A stretch of 64,000 nucleotides of DNA from Brevundimonas vesicularis (GTDB lineage Bacteria; Pseudomonadota; Alphaproteobacteria; Caulobacterales; Caulobacteraceae): NCBI RefSeq assembly GCF_027105095.1, contig NZ_CP114278.1, positions 2,232,001 through 2,296,000 of the forward strand. The letters are read 5' to 3'. This document shows, piece after piece, positions 20,254 through 29,818 of this stretch (position 1 is its first letter; each line of letters begins with the position of its first letter). A program made the position numbers and the translations under genes. The notes beneath the pieces are model-generated. The model saw only the letters and a program-made list of their open reading frames with translations, was not told the DNA's origin and did not search any database.

Positions 20254-20688
20254 CTAACTCGTCGCCTGGTCTTCGCCGACCAGCGCAACGCTATAGAAGC
20301 CGTTATCCTGCAGCGCATTCATGACCTGCATGAAGTCGCCGTAACGGGTGTTCTGGTCGCCCCGAATGAAGATCCGCTCATCGGCCGGGTTCCGGGATCC
20401 GATCTGTTTCTTCAGATCTTCACCCAGGGCTCCGACGTCGGTCCGGAAGTCGCCCACATAGACGTCGCCGTCATTCTGGATCGAAATATAGACCGGCTTG
20501 GGCGGGTTCGGGGCCGCCTTGGCGACGGCGATTGGCAACTCAACAGGCACCGACACGGAGGCTAGCGGAGCCGCCACCATGAAGATGATGAGCAAGACCA
20601 GCATGATATCAACGAAAGGCGTAACGTTGATATCACTATTGGCCTGAGGCAGGTTGCCAGCGCCGCCCGATTTAATCTTGGCGGCCAT
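20254..20688 (-). CDS. exbD: Biopolymer transport protein ExbD
   Basis: This 144-aa protein has a short cytosolic start, one membrane span with the proton-path Asp in NVTPFVDIMLVLLIIFMV, and a periplasmic domain with FIRGDQNTRYGDFMQVM. It works with ExbB to power TonB. It sits 5 nt after exbB. Confidence 0.93.
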   Translation of the reverse strand: MAAKIKSGGAGNLPQANSDINVTPFVDIMLVLLIIFMVAAPLASVSVPVELPIAVAKAAPNPPKPVYISIQNDGDVYVGDFRTDVGALGEDLKKQIGSRNPADERIFIRGDQNTRYGDFMQVMNALQDNGFYSVALVGEDQATS

Positions 20689-20693
20689 CCGTC

Positions 20694-21575
20694 TTACGCC
20701 CCCTTGTCGAGCTGACGCGAGATGCCGTTCAGCAGCTCAGCGGCGAAGCCGTCGGCGCGCGTGCCGTAAGCAGCGATGCGGGTGTTGAAGTAGTTGTAGA
20801 ACACAACGGCCGGAATAGCGGCGAACAGACCGATACCGGTGGCCAGCAGAGCTTCAGCGATACCCGGAGCCACGACGGCCAGGTTGGTCGTGTTCGACTG
20901 GGCGATACCGATGAAGGAGTTCATGATGCCGTAAACGGTGCCGAACAGACCGACGAACGGACCGATCGAGCCGACCGAAGCCAGGAACTGCTGACCGCCC
21001 GAAAGGCGAAGGGCCAGACCGGATTGCACGGCGGCGACAGCCGACTGAGCGCGGGCCATGGCCGAGTCGAGGTGATCGCCGGTGACCGACAGACCCGATT
21101 GACGCGACAGTTCGATTTCCTCGGTGGCGGCGGCGGCCATGTCGGCCAGCGGGTTGCCGTCGAACTCTTCCTGAGTCGAGACCGCGCGCATGTCAGCGAT
21201 GGTGCGAGCGCCGCGGAAGTTTTCGAGGAAGTTGTCGGTCTTGCGGTTCAGAGCGCCGAACTCGAACAGCTTGATGAGCAGCAGGGTCCACGACAGGATC
21301 GAGGCCAGCAGCAGGCCGGCCATGACGACCTTAACGACGACCGTCGCTTCCATGAACATGGAGATCGGGGTGATGTCGCCGTGACCGCCGCCGACGGCGT
21401 CGTTCACCGTTGCCGGATCAGCTTCGCCAGCAGCCGGAGCGGCGGCTGCGGGAGCCGCAGTCGAGGCGGCCGGGGTGGGCTCGGCCGGGGCCTGGGCCAG
21501 GACCGGCGAGCTCGCCATCAGCGCGGCGGCGCCGGCCATGGCGAGAAGGATATTCGTCTTTTTGCTGTTCAGCAT
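20694..21575 (-). CDS. exbB: Biopolymer transport protein ExbB (MotA/TolQ/ExbB family)
   Basis: The protein has 293 aa from the ATG at 21575, chosen because it opens a clear signal peptide (MLNSKKTNILL...VLAQ) with AGGAA upstream; longer upstream reading has no such support. An Ala/Pro-rich periplasmic stretch (about 28-70) follows, then the ExbB core: one span, a large cytosolic loop, then GSIGPFVGLFGTVYGIM and IAEALLATGIGLFAAIPAVVFYNY. It forms the proton channel with ExbD. The cleavable signal and long N-terminal extension are typical of one ExbB subtype. Confidence 0.92.
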   Translation of the reverse strand: MLNSKKTNILLAMAGAAALMASSPVLAQAPAEPTPAASTAAPAAAAPAAGEADPATVNDAVGGGHGDITPISMFMEATVVVKVVMAGLLLASILSWTLLLIKLFEFGALNRKTDNFLENFRGARTIADMRAVSTQEEFDGNPLADMAAAATEEIELSRQSGLSVTGDHLDSAMARAQSAVAAVQSGLALRLSGGQQFLASVGSIGPFVGLFGTVYGIMNSFIGIAQSNTTNLAVVAPGIAEALLATGIGLFAAIPAVVFYNYFNTRIAAYGTRADGFAAELLNGISRQLDKGA

Positions 21576-22108
21576 AATTCGCCAGTTCCTGCTTGGTCTG
21601 ACTCGTGGAACCAAAGGTGCGGCCATAGTCAGCGACCGCCCCCCAACCTGAAATGTTTCCTTCAACGCGCCCGTCCTTTCGAGGATCAGAGCCCGCTGAA
21701 ATCTTCGGTGGAGATCGAACCGGTCACCCGCCTCGTCTCCGCTGGTCGAACCTTCGGGGACACGTCCCCGGCGATCCGCATTAACGTCTTCTTGCGAAGG
21801 CGCCTCAACCCTTTGACGAACCCTTACCGGAGCGTCAAGGGACAAGAGGGGCTTTTAACCCGCCGAGAGACATGGAGAAAAGTTCCACCAACCGGCGCAT
21901 TAAAGTGCAGCTGCGCGACATTTTGATGATGATCTGGCGTCAGATGGAGCAAGTTTGTTCAAAACGGCCATCCTGAGCGCGATCATTTCCCGATACTGCA
22001 AATTGTAGGGCTGATCGCTACAAGCCGACTGAAACCCAAGGACGGCGCAAAGGCCGCAGCGCAGGATCATGCGTCCGAAACAATCGATTTTCAGGGTGTA
22101 GGAAAAGA
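21576..22108. other. Intergenic region upstream of exbB
   Basis: This is 533 nt between exbB and tRNA-Phe. It should hold the exbB-exbD-tonB promoter. I found no convincing gene, repeat or palindromic iron box in it. Frames that extend exbB upstream across this stretch lack a ribosome-binding site and domain content. Confidence 0.5.
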
Positions 22109-22184
22109 TGGTGCCTGGAGGCGGGTTCGAACCACCGACACGCGGATTTTCAATCCGCTGCTCTACCAGCTGAGCTATCCAGGC
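22109..22184 (-). tRNA. tRNA-Phe (GAA)
   Basis: Full cloverleaf on the minus strand: acceptor GCCTGGA/TCCAGGC, D-loop AGCTCAGCTGGTAGAGC, anticodon loop TTGAAAA in stem GCGGA/TCCGC (anticodon GAA), T-loop GGTTCGAACC, encoded CCA. It follows yacG, a common alphaproteobacterial arrangement. Confidence 0.96.
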
Positions 22185-22211
22185 GCCGACGCGGCGTCGC
22201 GAGAGGCGGGT

Positions 22212-22412
22212 CTATAGGGGAGGCTTTTCCGCCTGTCCAGCGCCCAATCCGTCCTTTTCGTCATCATCTTGCGCACCCTCGTCCAAGGCGACCGGAATGG
22301 CGTAGGCGCCTGTGAACCAGCGTTGAAGATCCACGTCCGAACAGCGGCGTGAGCAGAAGGGCTTGTACTTGGGATCGGCGTCGGCGTTGCGGCAGATGGG
22401 ACAGGAAGCCAC
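22212..22412 (-). CDS. yacG: DNA gyrase inhibitor YacG
   Basis: This 66-aa zinc protein has CPIC near the N-terminus and PFCSRRCSDVDLQRW, the four-Cys YacG finger. Family members bind GyrB and block its activity. The start is GTG at 22412, three nt after the RNase gene. The C-terminal third is acidic and low-complexity. It is last in the infA-maf-RNase-yacG operon. Confidence 0.92.
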   Translation of the reverse strand: MASCPICRNADADPKYKPFCSRRCSDVDLQRWFTGAYAIPVALDEGAQDDDEKDGLGAGQAEKPPL

Positions 22413-22415
22413 GGC

Positions 22416-23450
22416 TCAACCCTCTTCTATTCGTCCGCGCCCAGCCGGGATCGCGGGATCGGCCTGGATCACCGCTCGCGGTCCCAGACGGTCCGCCAGC
22501 GGATGAGCAATCAAGGCTTCTTCCGGCGCGCAGCGCGCAATGATGCGCGGCGACAAGGTATCGGCCAGAAGCTGTCGCCGCAAAGCGCGCACGACAGACA
22601 AGGCCCGCGCTTGAACGGGCGGGCGTCCGCCGGCGTCGAGCAGAACCTCCTCGATCGGCGTGCGGCGCCAGGGAAGCGACATCTGCAACAGGCCGAATCG
22701 ACTGACGGGTCCGAAGACGGTCTGAGGTTCGTAGCCGAACGCGGCCCGCGCGACCTTTGACTGCGCCTCGGCGTCCGTGCCATCCCCGATCATGTCGATG
22801 ACGACCAAGCCGCCCCAGTTCCGCAGGCCGATCAGGCGCGCCGCCTGTTTCAACCCCTTGCGATTCGCAGCAGCCCTCGCCTGTTTCGGATCACGACCGG
22901 GGGTGGAGGTGAAGTCGATGTCCACAGCCACCAAGGCGCGCGTGCGTTCGATGGCGAGATCGATTCCATGTGAGGCGAAAACGATCGACTGAGCCAGAGC
23001 CTCCTCCTCCGCCTCGACCACGGCGTCGATAGCGGCGATGCCGGTGACTGATTCCTCGCCGGGCGCGAGATCGCGCAACTGATCGGCTATGCTGGGCGCG
23101 GCTTGAATCAGACGAGGCGTCCCCTCCCCCGGCCCCAGACGACGAACCACCGCCCCTTTTCCCGCTCGAGGTTCGGCGGTGACGACGACTTCCAGCCGTT
23201 GGCCTTGCGTAAGTCGGTCATTTCTCGGGAACGGCAGAAAGGCGGCGGCCGGCGCGGCGATATCGACGAAGGCGCCGCGCAAGCCGGGGTTCACCTCGAT
23301 GACACGCCCCACCGAGTGGGCGCCGAGCCGGGTCTGCGCCGCATCATCCTCACGATGGATCAAAAGATGAGTGCAGCGACCGTCCCGCATGATCACGCCA
23401 CGCGTCTCGCCAGGCGTCTCGTCGAGGAAGACCTCGACTGCGCCGCTCAT
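22416..23450 (-). CDS. Ribonuclease E/G family protein (short form)
   Basis: This 344-aa protein has the S1-like N-terminal region (HSVGRVIEVNPGLRGAFVDI) and RNase H-like catalytic core with ALVAVDIDFTS and GGLVVIDMIGDG, whose Asp residues bind metal. It is much shorter than E. coli RNase G (~489 aa) and ends without the zinc-link CPxCxG motif. Short forms like this are usual between maf and yacG in alphaproteobacteria. It probably processes RNA. The start overlaps the maf stop by 4 bp. Confidence 0.85.
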   Translation of the reverse strand: MSGAVEVFLDETPGETRGVIMRDGRCTHLLIHREDDAAQTRLGAHSVGRVIEVNPGLRGAFVDIAAPAAAFLPFPRNDRLTQGQRLEVVVTAEPRAGKGAVVRRLGPGEGTPRLIQAAPSIADQLRDLAPGEESVTGIAAIDAVVEAEEEALAQSIVFASHGIDLAIERTRALVAVDIDFTSTPGRDPKQARAAANRKGLKQAARLIGLRNWGGLVVIDMIGDGTDAEAQSKVARAAFGYEPQTVFGPVSRFGLLQMSLPWRRTPIEEVLLDAGGRPPVQARALSVVRALRRQLLADTLSPRIIARCAPEEALIAHPLADRLGPRAVIQADPAIPAGRGRIEEG

Positions 23451-24028
23451 GAACGCCAGCCGACGCCGTGCAAAAGCTGGACGGCCTCATAGACGGGCAG
23501 GCCCATCACAGACGGATGGCTGCCGACGATTCGCTGAATAAAGGCGGCCGCTGGGCCCTGGATGCCATAGCCGCCGGCCTTGCCGCGCCAGTCGCCCGTG
23601 GCGACGTAGGCGGCGATCTCGTGATCGGACAAGGGCTTGAAAGTCACGCGAGTTTCGTTGACGCGCGACGACATTTTCCCGTCGCGCCAGACGGCGACGC
23701 CGGTGAAGACGCGGTGATTGCGGCCGGACAGCAGTTTCAGAAAACGCGTCGCCTCGGCCTCATCCGCCGCTTTCTCCAGAAAGCGACGCCCGACAGCGAC
23801 CACCGTATCAGCGGCAATGACGACCGCGCCAGCACGGCGTTCTGCGACAACCCGCGCTTTCGAGGTGGCGAGCCGCTCTGCCAGACGCGGCGGCGTCTCG
23901 CCCTTCAGAGGCGTTTCGTCGATATCGGCGGGATCGATGTGGTCGGGCGTGATCCCGACCTGCGCCAGCAGTTCGATGCGGCGCGGGCTGGCCGAAGCCA
24001 GCACCAGTTCGGGGCGACCCGCAGCCAC
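23447..24028 (-). CDS. maf: Maf-family nucleoside triphosphate pyrophosphatase
   Basis: This 193-aa protein has the Maf signature LASASPRRIELL (10-21), VIAADTVVAV and the late GDWRGKAGGYGIQGPA. Family enzymes hydrolyse dTTP/UTP or modified nucleotides. It starts with GTG at 24028, immediately after the infA stop with no spacer, and is therefore translationally coupled. Confidence 0.93.
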   Translation of the reverse strand: MAAGRPELVLASASPRRIELLAQVGITPDHIDPADIDETPLKGETPPRLAERLATSKARVVAERRAGAVVIAADTVVAVGRRFLEKAADEAEATRFLKLLSGRNHRVFTGVAVWRDGKMSSRVNETRVTFKPLSDHEIAAYVATGDWRGKAGGYGIQGPAAAFIQRIVGSHPSVMGLPVYEAVQLLHGVGWRS

Positions 24029-24247
24029 CTACTTGAAGCGATAGGTGATGCGACCCTTGGTCAGGTCGTAAGGGGTCATTTCCACCAGCACCTTGTCGCC
24101 GGCCAGGACGCGGATGCGGTTCTTGCGCATCTTGCCGGCGGTGTGGGCGATGATCTCGTGGTCGTTCTCGAGCGTCACGCGGAAGGTGGCGTTCGGCAGC
24201 AGTTCGCTGACGGTGCCGGGAAACTCGAGCAGTTCTTCCTTAGCCAT
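24029..24247 (-). CDS. infA: Translation initiation factor IF-1
   Basis: This 72-aa S1-fold protein begins [13 protein letters not shown] and ends KGRITYRFK, the canonical IF-1. The start at 24247 gives the normal family length; a 13-codon upstream extension is unlikely. It occupies the ribosomal A-site during initiation. It is the first gene of infA-maf-RNase-yacG. Confidence 0.97.
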   Translation of the reverse strand: MAKEELLEFPGTVSELLPNATFRVTLENDHEIIAHTAGKMRKNRIRVLAGDKVLVEMTPYDLTKGRITYRFK

Positions 24248-24350
24248 GCGGCCTCTCACGCCCGTTGAATATGCGTTCGACCCCACGCCGGGCGGGGGCG
24301 AGGGGCGGAATGGACGGGCCTAATGCCCGAAAACACAGAGATAGTCGAGG

Positions 24351-24818
24351 TCAGCCGCGACGGTAGAGGGCGCAGAGCAATGTAAACAGGCGCCGTGACG
24401 TCTCGTGATCGACCACAATCTTGCCGTCCAGTCGCGTCTTCAGCTGCTCGGCTCCTTCGTTGTGAAGGCCGCGGCGGCCCATGTCGACCGATTCGATCTG
24501 GCTGGCCGAGGATCCGCGCAGAGCCTCATAGTAGCTGTCGCAGATCATCAGATAGTCTTTGATCACGCCCTTCAGCGGCGTCAGGCTGATGGCGTAGGTG
24601 CGCGTGAAGTTCTCGCCGTCGATGTCGAACACCAGACGATTGTCCTGAAGCGACAACTTCAGCCTGTAGGGTCCGCCCTCGGCGCCGACGGGCTCGAAGC
24701 TGTTCTTCTCGACCAGATCAAAGATGGCGACCCGACGCTCGTGCTCGATCTCGGCCGTCGCCGCCGGCAGGGTCGCGGCGTCCAGTTCGACCGAGGCCAG
24801 CTTGTGATCGGCGCTCAT
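24351..24818 (-). CDS. UPF0262 family protein
   Basis: This 155-aa protein matches the UPF0262 pattern: ERRVAIFDLVEKNSFEP, PYRLKLSLQDNRLVFDI, SLTPLKGVIKDYLMICDSYYEA and IDMGRRGLHNEGAE. Function unknown; the family is restricted largely to alphaproteobacteria and keeps this genome position near murA and infA. It overlaps the DUF2948 gene by 4 bp (ATGA). Confidence 0.92.
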   Translation of the reverse strand: MSADHKLASVELDAATLPAATAEIEHERRVAIFDLVEKNSFEPVGAEGGPYRLKLSLQDNRLVFDIDGENFTRTYAISLTPLKGVIKDYLMICDSYYEALRGSSASQIESVDMGRRGLHNEGAEQLKTRLDGKIVVDHETSRRLFTLLCALYRRG

Positions 24819-25300
24819 GCCGCAGTCCCTTCGTCCAGTTCGGGCGTGTCCAGGTGGGTCGGCGCGATCCGTGCGGGCCAGCGGTCGGAAATATCCGTGA
24901 CCACGGCGTCCAGGCATTCGACGTCGATTCGCAGGTCGCCGCCGCCAGCGAACATCAGTATGACGCGTCCGCTCAGGTCCTCGGTCGGAATGAAGTCGAG
25001 CGCGAGCAGCTCGAGCGAGGCGTCGGGACTGCGCGACAAGCGACGGCTCTTGACCGCTAATACGTCGCCGAACTGCATGGCGCACATCACCCGCGTCCCG
25101 CCGCATTCCCAGCAGAAACGGCTGAACGCGATGGTCAGGGTCCTGGCGGCCTTTTCCCAGACGATGTCGACGGGCCGCAGAATCGCGTCCTGAAGGGCGG
25201 CGGAGATGATCTGAAGATCGTCGGCGTCCTCGGCCAGCAGGCGCAGCGGTTCGACCGGCGCCTTGGCTTCGGGGATGACGCCGTCGATCTCAGTGCTCAT
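24815..25300 (-). CDS. DUF2948 family protein
   Basis: This 161-aa protein has [22 protein letters not shown] at the start, the hallmark of DUF2948, and FSRFCWE in the middle. Function unknown; the conserved position is directly after murA. The ATG at 25300 has a GGGAACAGG stretch before it and overlaps the end of murA. Confidence 0.9.
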   Translation of the reverse strand: MSTEIDGVIPEAKAPVEPLRLLAEDADDLQIISAALQDAILRPVDIVWEKAARTLTIAFSRFCWECGGTRVMCAMQFGDVLAVKSRRLSRSPDASLELLALDFIPTEDLSGRVILMFAGGGDLRIDVECLDAVVTDISDRWPARIAPTHLDTPELDEGTAA

Positions 25301-26579
25301 CACCTGTTCCCTTTATGCGGCGGATGTCGGCTCCGCATGCGCCGAGCTTTTCTTCCAAACGCTCGAAACCGCGATCCAGATGATAGACGCGTCCGACCGT
25401 CGTTTCGCCCTCGGCGACGAGGCCCGCGATGACCAGGCACATCGAAGCCCGAAGATCCGTGGCCATAACCTGTGCGCCGTGCAGAACTTCGACGCCGTTG
25501 ACGTGCGCCTCTCCTGCATGAACCGAAATGTCGGCGCCCAGTCGCGCCAACTCCGGCACATGCATGAAGCGGTTTTCGAAGATCGTCTCGCGAACCGTGC
25601 TGACGCCCGCCGCCGTCGTCATCAGCGCCATGAACTGGGCCTGGAGATCGGTAGCGAAGCCCGGATAGATGGCCGTCTCGACGTCCACGGCCTTCAGGCG
25701 CTGCTTCGGATCGCGCTTGATCAGCACGCCGTCGGCGGTCGGCGACACCTCGACGCCCGCCTCGACCATCTTGTCGGTCAGCGAACCGATCAGTTCGGCC
25801 CGCGCCTTGGTCAGACGCACCTCGCCGCCCGCCATGGCGGCGGCGACGGCGTAGGAGCCCATTTCGATCCGGTCGGGAATCACAGACCAGGTCGTCCCGT
25901 TCAGCGACGTGACGCCGGTGATGGTCAGGACGTCGGTGTCGATGCCCTCGATCCTGGCGCCCATGGCCGTCAGACAGTGGGCCAGATCGCCGATCTCGGG
26001 TTCGCGCGCCGCACGACGCAGGACGGTCGTGCCCTCAGCCAGCACAGCGGCCAGAAGCGCATGTTCGGTGGCGCCGACCGAAACGAAGGGGAACTCGATC
26101 TCGGCGCCCTTCAGGCCCTTGGGCGCGCGGGCGGTGACATAGCCTTCGTCCAGCTCGATCTCGGCGCCCAGCGCCGTCAGCGCCTGCAGGTGCAGATCGA
26201 CCGGACGCGCCCCGATGGTGCAGCCGCCTGGCAGCGAGACCTTGGCCTCGCCGGTACGCGCCAGCAGAGGCCCCAGCACATTGAACGAAGCCCGCATCTG
26301 GCGCACCAGATCATAGGGGGCGAAGGTCGAGGTCAGGTCCTTGGCGTGGAATAGACTCTCCTGCCCATCGGCGCCGTCACGCTCGGTCACTTCGATGCCG
26401 AACTGGCGCAGCAACTGACCCAGGAACCGCGTGTCGGCCAGGCGCGGCATATTGGTCAGCAGCAAAGGCTGATCCGTCAGGATCGAGGCGGCCATCAGCT
26501 TGATGGCGGAGTTCTTGGCGCCGCTGACGGGAATGTCCCCGAAAAGCTGGGCGCCGCCCTGAATGGCGATGCTGTCCAT
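25290..26579 (-). CDS. murA: UDP-N-acetylglucosamine 1-carboxyvinyltransferase MurA
   Basis: This 429-aa enzyme transfers enolpyruvate from PEP to UDP-GlcNAc, the first committed step of peptidoglycan synthesis. It has K22/N23 in SGAKNSA and the catalytic, fosfomycin-reactive Cys119 in [11 protein letters not shown]. The ATG at 26579 is preceded by AAGGA at ideal spacing and gives the family length; an 18-codon upstream extension is not needed. It is first in a murA-DUF2948-UPF0262 run. Confidence 0.96.
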   Translation of the reverse strand: MDSIAIQGGAQLFGDIPVSGAKNSAIKLMAASILTDQPLLLTNMPRLADTRFLGQLLRQFGIEVTERDGADGQESLFHAKDLTSTFAPYDLVRQMRASFNVLGPLLARTGEAKVSLPGGCTIGARPVDLHLQALTALGAEIELDEGYVTARAPKGLKGAEIEFPFVSVGATEHALLAAVLAEGTTVLRRAAREPEIGDLAHCLTAMGARIEGIDTDVLTITGVTSLNGTTWSVIPDRIEMGSYAVAAAMAGGEVRLTKARAELIGSLTDKMVEAGVEVSPTADGVLIKRDPKQRLKAVDVETAIYPGFATDLQAQFMALMTTAAGVSTVRETIFENRFMHVPELARLGADISVHAGEAHVNGVEVLHGAQVMATDLRASMCLVIAGLVAEGETTVGRVYHLDRGFERLEEKLGACGADIRRIKGTGDEH

Positions 26580-26681
26580 GACGTCCTTAAGCGCGCCCGA
26601 TGCCAACGCCTCGGGGGGAAGGTTCTCTAGCAAGCCGGCGGGCGCTTGCCAAAGGGCTGCGTGATCGCGAGCCGATGACTT

Positions 26682-26879
26682 TCAGTTGCTGTCGCGCGGC
26701 GCGGCCGGCGTCCGCGCGGGCGCCTTGCGGCGTCGCAGGTTGGCGCGAAGGGCGGAGGCAAGCCGCATGGCCTTTTCCGCCTTTGCGCGCGCTTTCTCGA
26801 ATTCAGCCCCCGATTCGACGATCGGCGTCGCCTGCGCGGCGGCGGAGGGCGTATCGGCGTCATGCGGCGTGCGAGTCAT
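26682..26879 (-). CDS. Small conserved basic protein (65 aa)
   Basis: The ATG at 26879 begins MTRTPHDADTP. The second half is an amphipathic basic helix (KAEKAMRLASALRANLRRRKA) that resembles small uncharacterised proteins near murA in Caulobacterales. Competing frames on both strands here have lower-complexity products. Function unknown. Confidence 0.55.
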   Translation of the reverse strand: MTRTPHDADTPSAAAQATPIVESGAEFEKARAKAEKAMRLASALRANLRRRKAPARTPAAPRDSN

Positions 26880-26989
26880 GGTGCGATGATGCCGTGATCA
26901 CAGGCCATGTCCAAACTTTCTTTCAGATCGTCAAAAAGCCGCTTCCCTCCCCGGAAGGGTTTGGCTATACGGCCGCTTCCTCAGTCGGG

Positions 26990-27064
<75 letters not shown>

Positions 27065-27078
27065 TCTGAGACTTGAAA

Positions 27079-27104
27079 AGGCCCGGCTTTCGCCGGGCCT
27101 TTTT
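27079..27104 (+). terminator. Intrinsic terminator after tRNA-Thr
   Basis: AGGCCCGGC and GCCGGGCCT with a TTT-rich loop are followed by TTTTT. It is also well placed to stop the convergent secreted-protein transcript. Confidence 0.9.
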
Positions 27105-27130
27105 GATTTCCAGGTCGGACGAAAATGTCT

Positions 27131-27718
27131 TCAGTCGTAGCCGTACAGGCCGCGGCGATAGGGATCGCGGTCATCCGCATCCCCGTCCTTGCTCCAGCTG
27201 AAACCCATCGACATCGACTTGGTCGTGGTGTCGGCCCCATAGCCTCGACCGCGCCAGCCGCCGCCATAGGGCGAGTAGAAGCTGGGTCCGCGCAGGCCAT
27301 AGCCACCGTAGCCGTAGCCCCACGGCTCGTTGCGGCCTTCGCGGTAGGCAAGGTCGAGGCGACCGTTCTCGCCGACGGGCAGGGAAACGGCCGCGCCATA
27401 GCTGCGATAGCCCCCGGTGCCGATCCCGGCCTCGACCATGCCATGCATCTTGCGCTCGGCCGGCGCGCCGGGCTCTGCGCTTTCGTCGAAGCTGGCGCCC
27501 GGCGTACGCGCGCTGATCCAGTTCTGGATCTGCTGTTCGGTGGTCATGCCGTGCGGAGCGGCATCCTGAGCTGTCGGCGCGGTCAACGACGCCTCAGGCG
27601 CCGCCGCCAGGGCCTGGGCCAGGGTGGGCGCGTTTGTCGGCGCCGTCGTCACCACGCCGTCCGGATCACCGTCCGACGCCGCCAGCGCCACACCCGCCAA
27701 GAGACTTGCGATCAGCAT
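27131..27718 (-). CDS. Hypothetical secreted Gly/Tyr-rich protein
   Basis: The protein has 195 aa. A short signal peptide (LLAGVALAAS) precedes a mature chain with a Gly/Tyr-rich segment (GYGYGGYGLRG) near residues 130-165 and a final YRRGLYGYD. GGAGG precedes the ATG. I recognise no domain. The latter half (GAAVSLPVGENGRLDLAYREG) looks like beta-strand and could pack in the outer membrane or periplasm. Confidence 0.65.
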   Translation of the reverse strand: MLIASLLAGVALAASDGDPDGVVTTAPTNAPTLAQALAAAPEASLTAPTAQDAAPHGMTTEQQIQNWISARTPGASFDESAEPGAPAERKMHGMVEAGIGTGGYRSYGAAVSLPVGENGRLDLAYREGRNEPWGYGYGGYGLRGPSFYSPYGGGWRGRGYGADTTTKSMSMGFSWSKDGDADDRDPYRRGLYGYD

Positions 27719-27766
27719 AGGCCACCTCCGTTCGACGTCATCCTAGCACAGCGATTGAGGCCAAGG

Positions 27767-28261
27767 TCAGGCGACGCCGTCGCCGCGGTTGAGGGGGTCC
27801 GGCAGAGCGTCGCCCTCGGCTACGAAACTGAGCGCGACCGAGTTGATGCAATAGCGGTTTCCGGTGGGCGGCGGCCCGTCGGGGAAGACGTGACCCTGGT
27901 GGCTGCCGCACCTGGCGCATTGGGTCTCGATCCGGATCATGCCGTAGCTGGTGTCGCGGATCGCGTGGACGTGCGTTTCATCGACCGGCTGGGTGAAGCT
28001 GGGCCAGCCGGTGCCGCTTTCGAACTTGGTTCCGCTCTTGAACAGCGGCAAGCCGCATTCGCGGCAGCAGAAGACGCCGGCCCGCTTCTCGCCCAGCAGA
28101 GTGCCGCAGAAGGGCGCCTCCGTGCCATGGGACAGCAGGACGCGCTTTTCCTCAGGGTTCAGATCGGCTTCGAGCCGGGCGCGTTCTTCAGCGTTCGGCG
28201 GGGTCAGGTCATAGCCCGACGGCGAACGGAGGGATTCGGAAGTTTGGGCGAGATCGGTCAT
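27767..28261 (-). CDS. msrB: Peptide-methionine (R)-S-oxide reductase MsrB
   Basis: The protein has 164 aa from ATG 28261. Zinc-binding pairs CRECG and CARCG flank FESGTGWPSF, and the catalytic Cys lies in NRYCINSVAL. It repairs oxidised methionine. The start is preceded directly by the terminator of the upstream S41 peptidase gene, so it has its own promoter or is leaderless-like; the ribosome-binding site is weak. Confidence 0.94.
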   Translation of the reverse strand: MTDLAQTSESLRSPSGYDLTPPNAEERARLEADLNPEEKRVLLSHGTEAPFCGTLLGEKRAGVFCCRECGLPLFKSGTKFESGTGWPSFTQPVDETHVHAIRDTSYGMIRIETQCARCGSHQGHVFPDGPPPTGNRYCINSVALSFVAEGDALPDPLNRGDGVA

Positions 28262-28270
28262 GGACTGCAA

Positions 28271-28309
28271 ATAAGAAGGGCGGGCCAAGGGTTCCACCCC
28301 TGCCCGCCC
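28271..28309 (-). terminator. Intrinsic terminator after the S41 peptidase gene
   Basis: On the minus strand GGGCGGGC and GCCCGCCC enclose a 16-nt loop and are followed by TTCTTATTT. It separates the S41 peptidase gene from msrB. Confidence 0.75.
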
Positions 28310-28333
28310 CTCGTTCATTCGACCGACCGTTCC

Positions 28334-29818
28334 TTATTGGAACAGCGTGCCCACCCAGGCGCGCACGGCCGCTTCGTCCGTCGCCGAGCCGGTGTAGGCA
28401 AGGCCTTGCGCCGGGGTGAAGGGCGCATCGTTGCCGCGCTGACGCGTGGTCCAGGCCTTATGCCCATAGGTCAGCTCGGCATAGTTCGACGGCAGGCGCA
28501 GAACGGTCGGCTCGATGAAGATCGAGTCCTCGGCCGTGACCGATCCGGCCAGGCGCACGTTCGGCAGGCGCGTCAGCAGGTCCAGCGTATCCAGGCACCC
28601 GCTAGTGCAGCCGCTATCGACCAAGACCACAACCGAACCCGCCACGGGGTTTGCTGCGCCCGTGTCCGCCACGGAAGGACGGCCCGGCATGGTGAAGGTC
28701 GGCTGGTTGGCGGCCAGGGCCGAATCGAAGGCGGCGACGATGGCCTGGGTCTGTTCGATCACCGGGCCGGATTCGGCGACGAAGCGCGGGTCGGCCTGCA
28801 TGCGGGCCAGGGTGTCGGCGAACCACTGACGGTTGGCGGGCGTGGCGCGGTAGGTGATCGAGCCGGCTTCAGGCTGACGGCTGACGGTGAACTCCGGCGT
28901 CCAGATGCGGTTGGCCAGGCCATAGCCTTTGCCCGTCGCATTCAGCGACGCGCCGTTTGCGCCGCGCAGATCGATGACCAGACCCTGCGCGCCGCGAATG
29001 GCGGGCAGTTGGGCTTCGACAGCGGCGTAGAAGGCGTCCCATCCGGCGTCGTCAGCCAGGGTGTGAACGTTGATCCACGGACGGCCGTTGACCGTCTCGA
29101 CCGACAGCGGATTGGCGCCCGGCGTATAGACGGTGGCGCGATAGGCGGCTTCCAGGCTGGCGGCGTCGGCCGGCTGGGGCTGCATCTGGAAGTCGCGATC
29201 GCGACGCCCGACCTTGAAGGTGCACAGCGACGGCACGCCGCCGGTGAAGGGATTGTTGCGGTTCCACAGCAGATAGGGCGCGGTGCGGACACGCCCGGCT
29301 TCCGTCGTCAGATCGCCTTCCCAGCGGTCCAGCCGCTCTTCGGCCAGCTGAGCGGCGGTCTTGTCGCCGCACTTGACCAGGGTGGCGCCGAGCGGCGGCA
29401 CGTTGCGAACGCCGGGCTTCACATAGGAGACGACATATTCGCCGTTGCGCCACGCCGTGGTGACGCCCGGCCAGCTGGTCGCGAAGAAGGGGCCAAGGCC
29501 TTCATAGGTCGGGCGAATCGCGATGTTCGAATCGCGGAAGCCGTTGGCGTAGTAGCGCATCAGATAGGCGTGGCTGTCGCCGCTGTTCACGCGTCCGACC
29601 TTGCCTTGAGCGTCCGTCAGACCCGCATCGATCCAGCTGCGGAAAGCCTGACTGGGCGCGCCGGGAATCACGGCGGCGGGGTGGTTGGCGGCCAGGGCGT
29701 CATGCGCGGCCTGGAGGTCTTGCTGCGCCAGGGCGCGATAATCCTGTGCGACAGCGGCGCCGGCGGCGACGGTCAGCGACAGAACGGCGGCCGATGCGGC
29801 TGCGATCATTCGATTCAT
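28334..29818 (-). CDS. S41-family peptidase, secreted
   Basis: The protein has 494 aa from ATG 29818, which opens a signal peptide ending GAAVAQ. The C-terminal half holds an S41/Tsp-like core: GLVIDLRGANGAS and VVLVDSGCTSGCLDTLDLL, with the nucleophile Ser expected in the DSGCTSG stretch. It is probably periplasmic. Substrate unknown. A terminator follows. Confidence 0.82.
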   Translation of the reverse strand: MNRMIAAASAAVLSLTVAAGAAVAQDYRALAQQDLQAAHDALAANHPAAVIPGAPSQAFRSWIDAGLTDAQGKVGRVNSGDSHAYLMRYYANGFRDSNIAIRPTYEGLGPFFATSWPGVTTAWRNGEYVVSYVKPGVRNVPPLGATLVKCGDKTAAQLAEERLDRWEGDLTTEAGRVRTAPYLLWNRNNPFTGGVPSLCTFKVGRRDRDFQMQPQPADAASLEAAYRATVYTPGANPLSVETVNGRPWINVHTLADDAGWDAFYAAVEAQLPAIRGAQGLVIDLRGANGASLNATGKGYGLANRIWTPEFTVSRQPEAGSITYRATPANRQWFADTLARMQADPRFVAESGPVIEQTQAIVAAFDSALAANQPTFTMPGRPSVADTGAANPVAGSVVVLVDSGCTSGCLDTLDLLTRLPNVRLAGSVTAEDSIFIEPTVLRLPSNYAELTYGHKAWTTRQRGNDAPFTPAQGLAYTGSATDEAAVRAWVGTLFQ

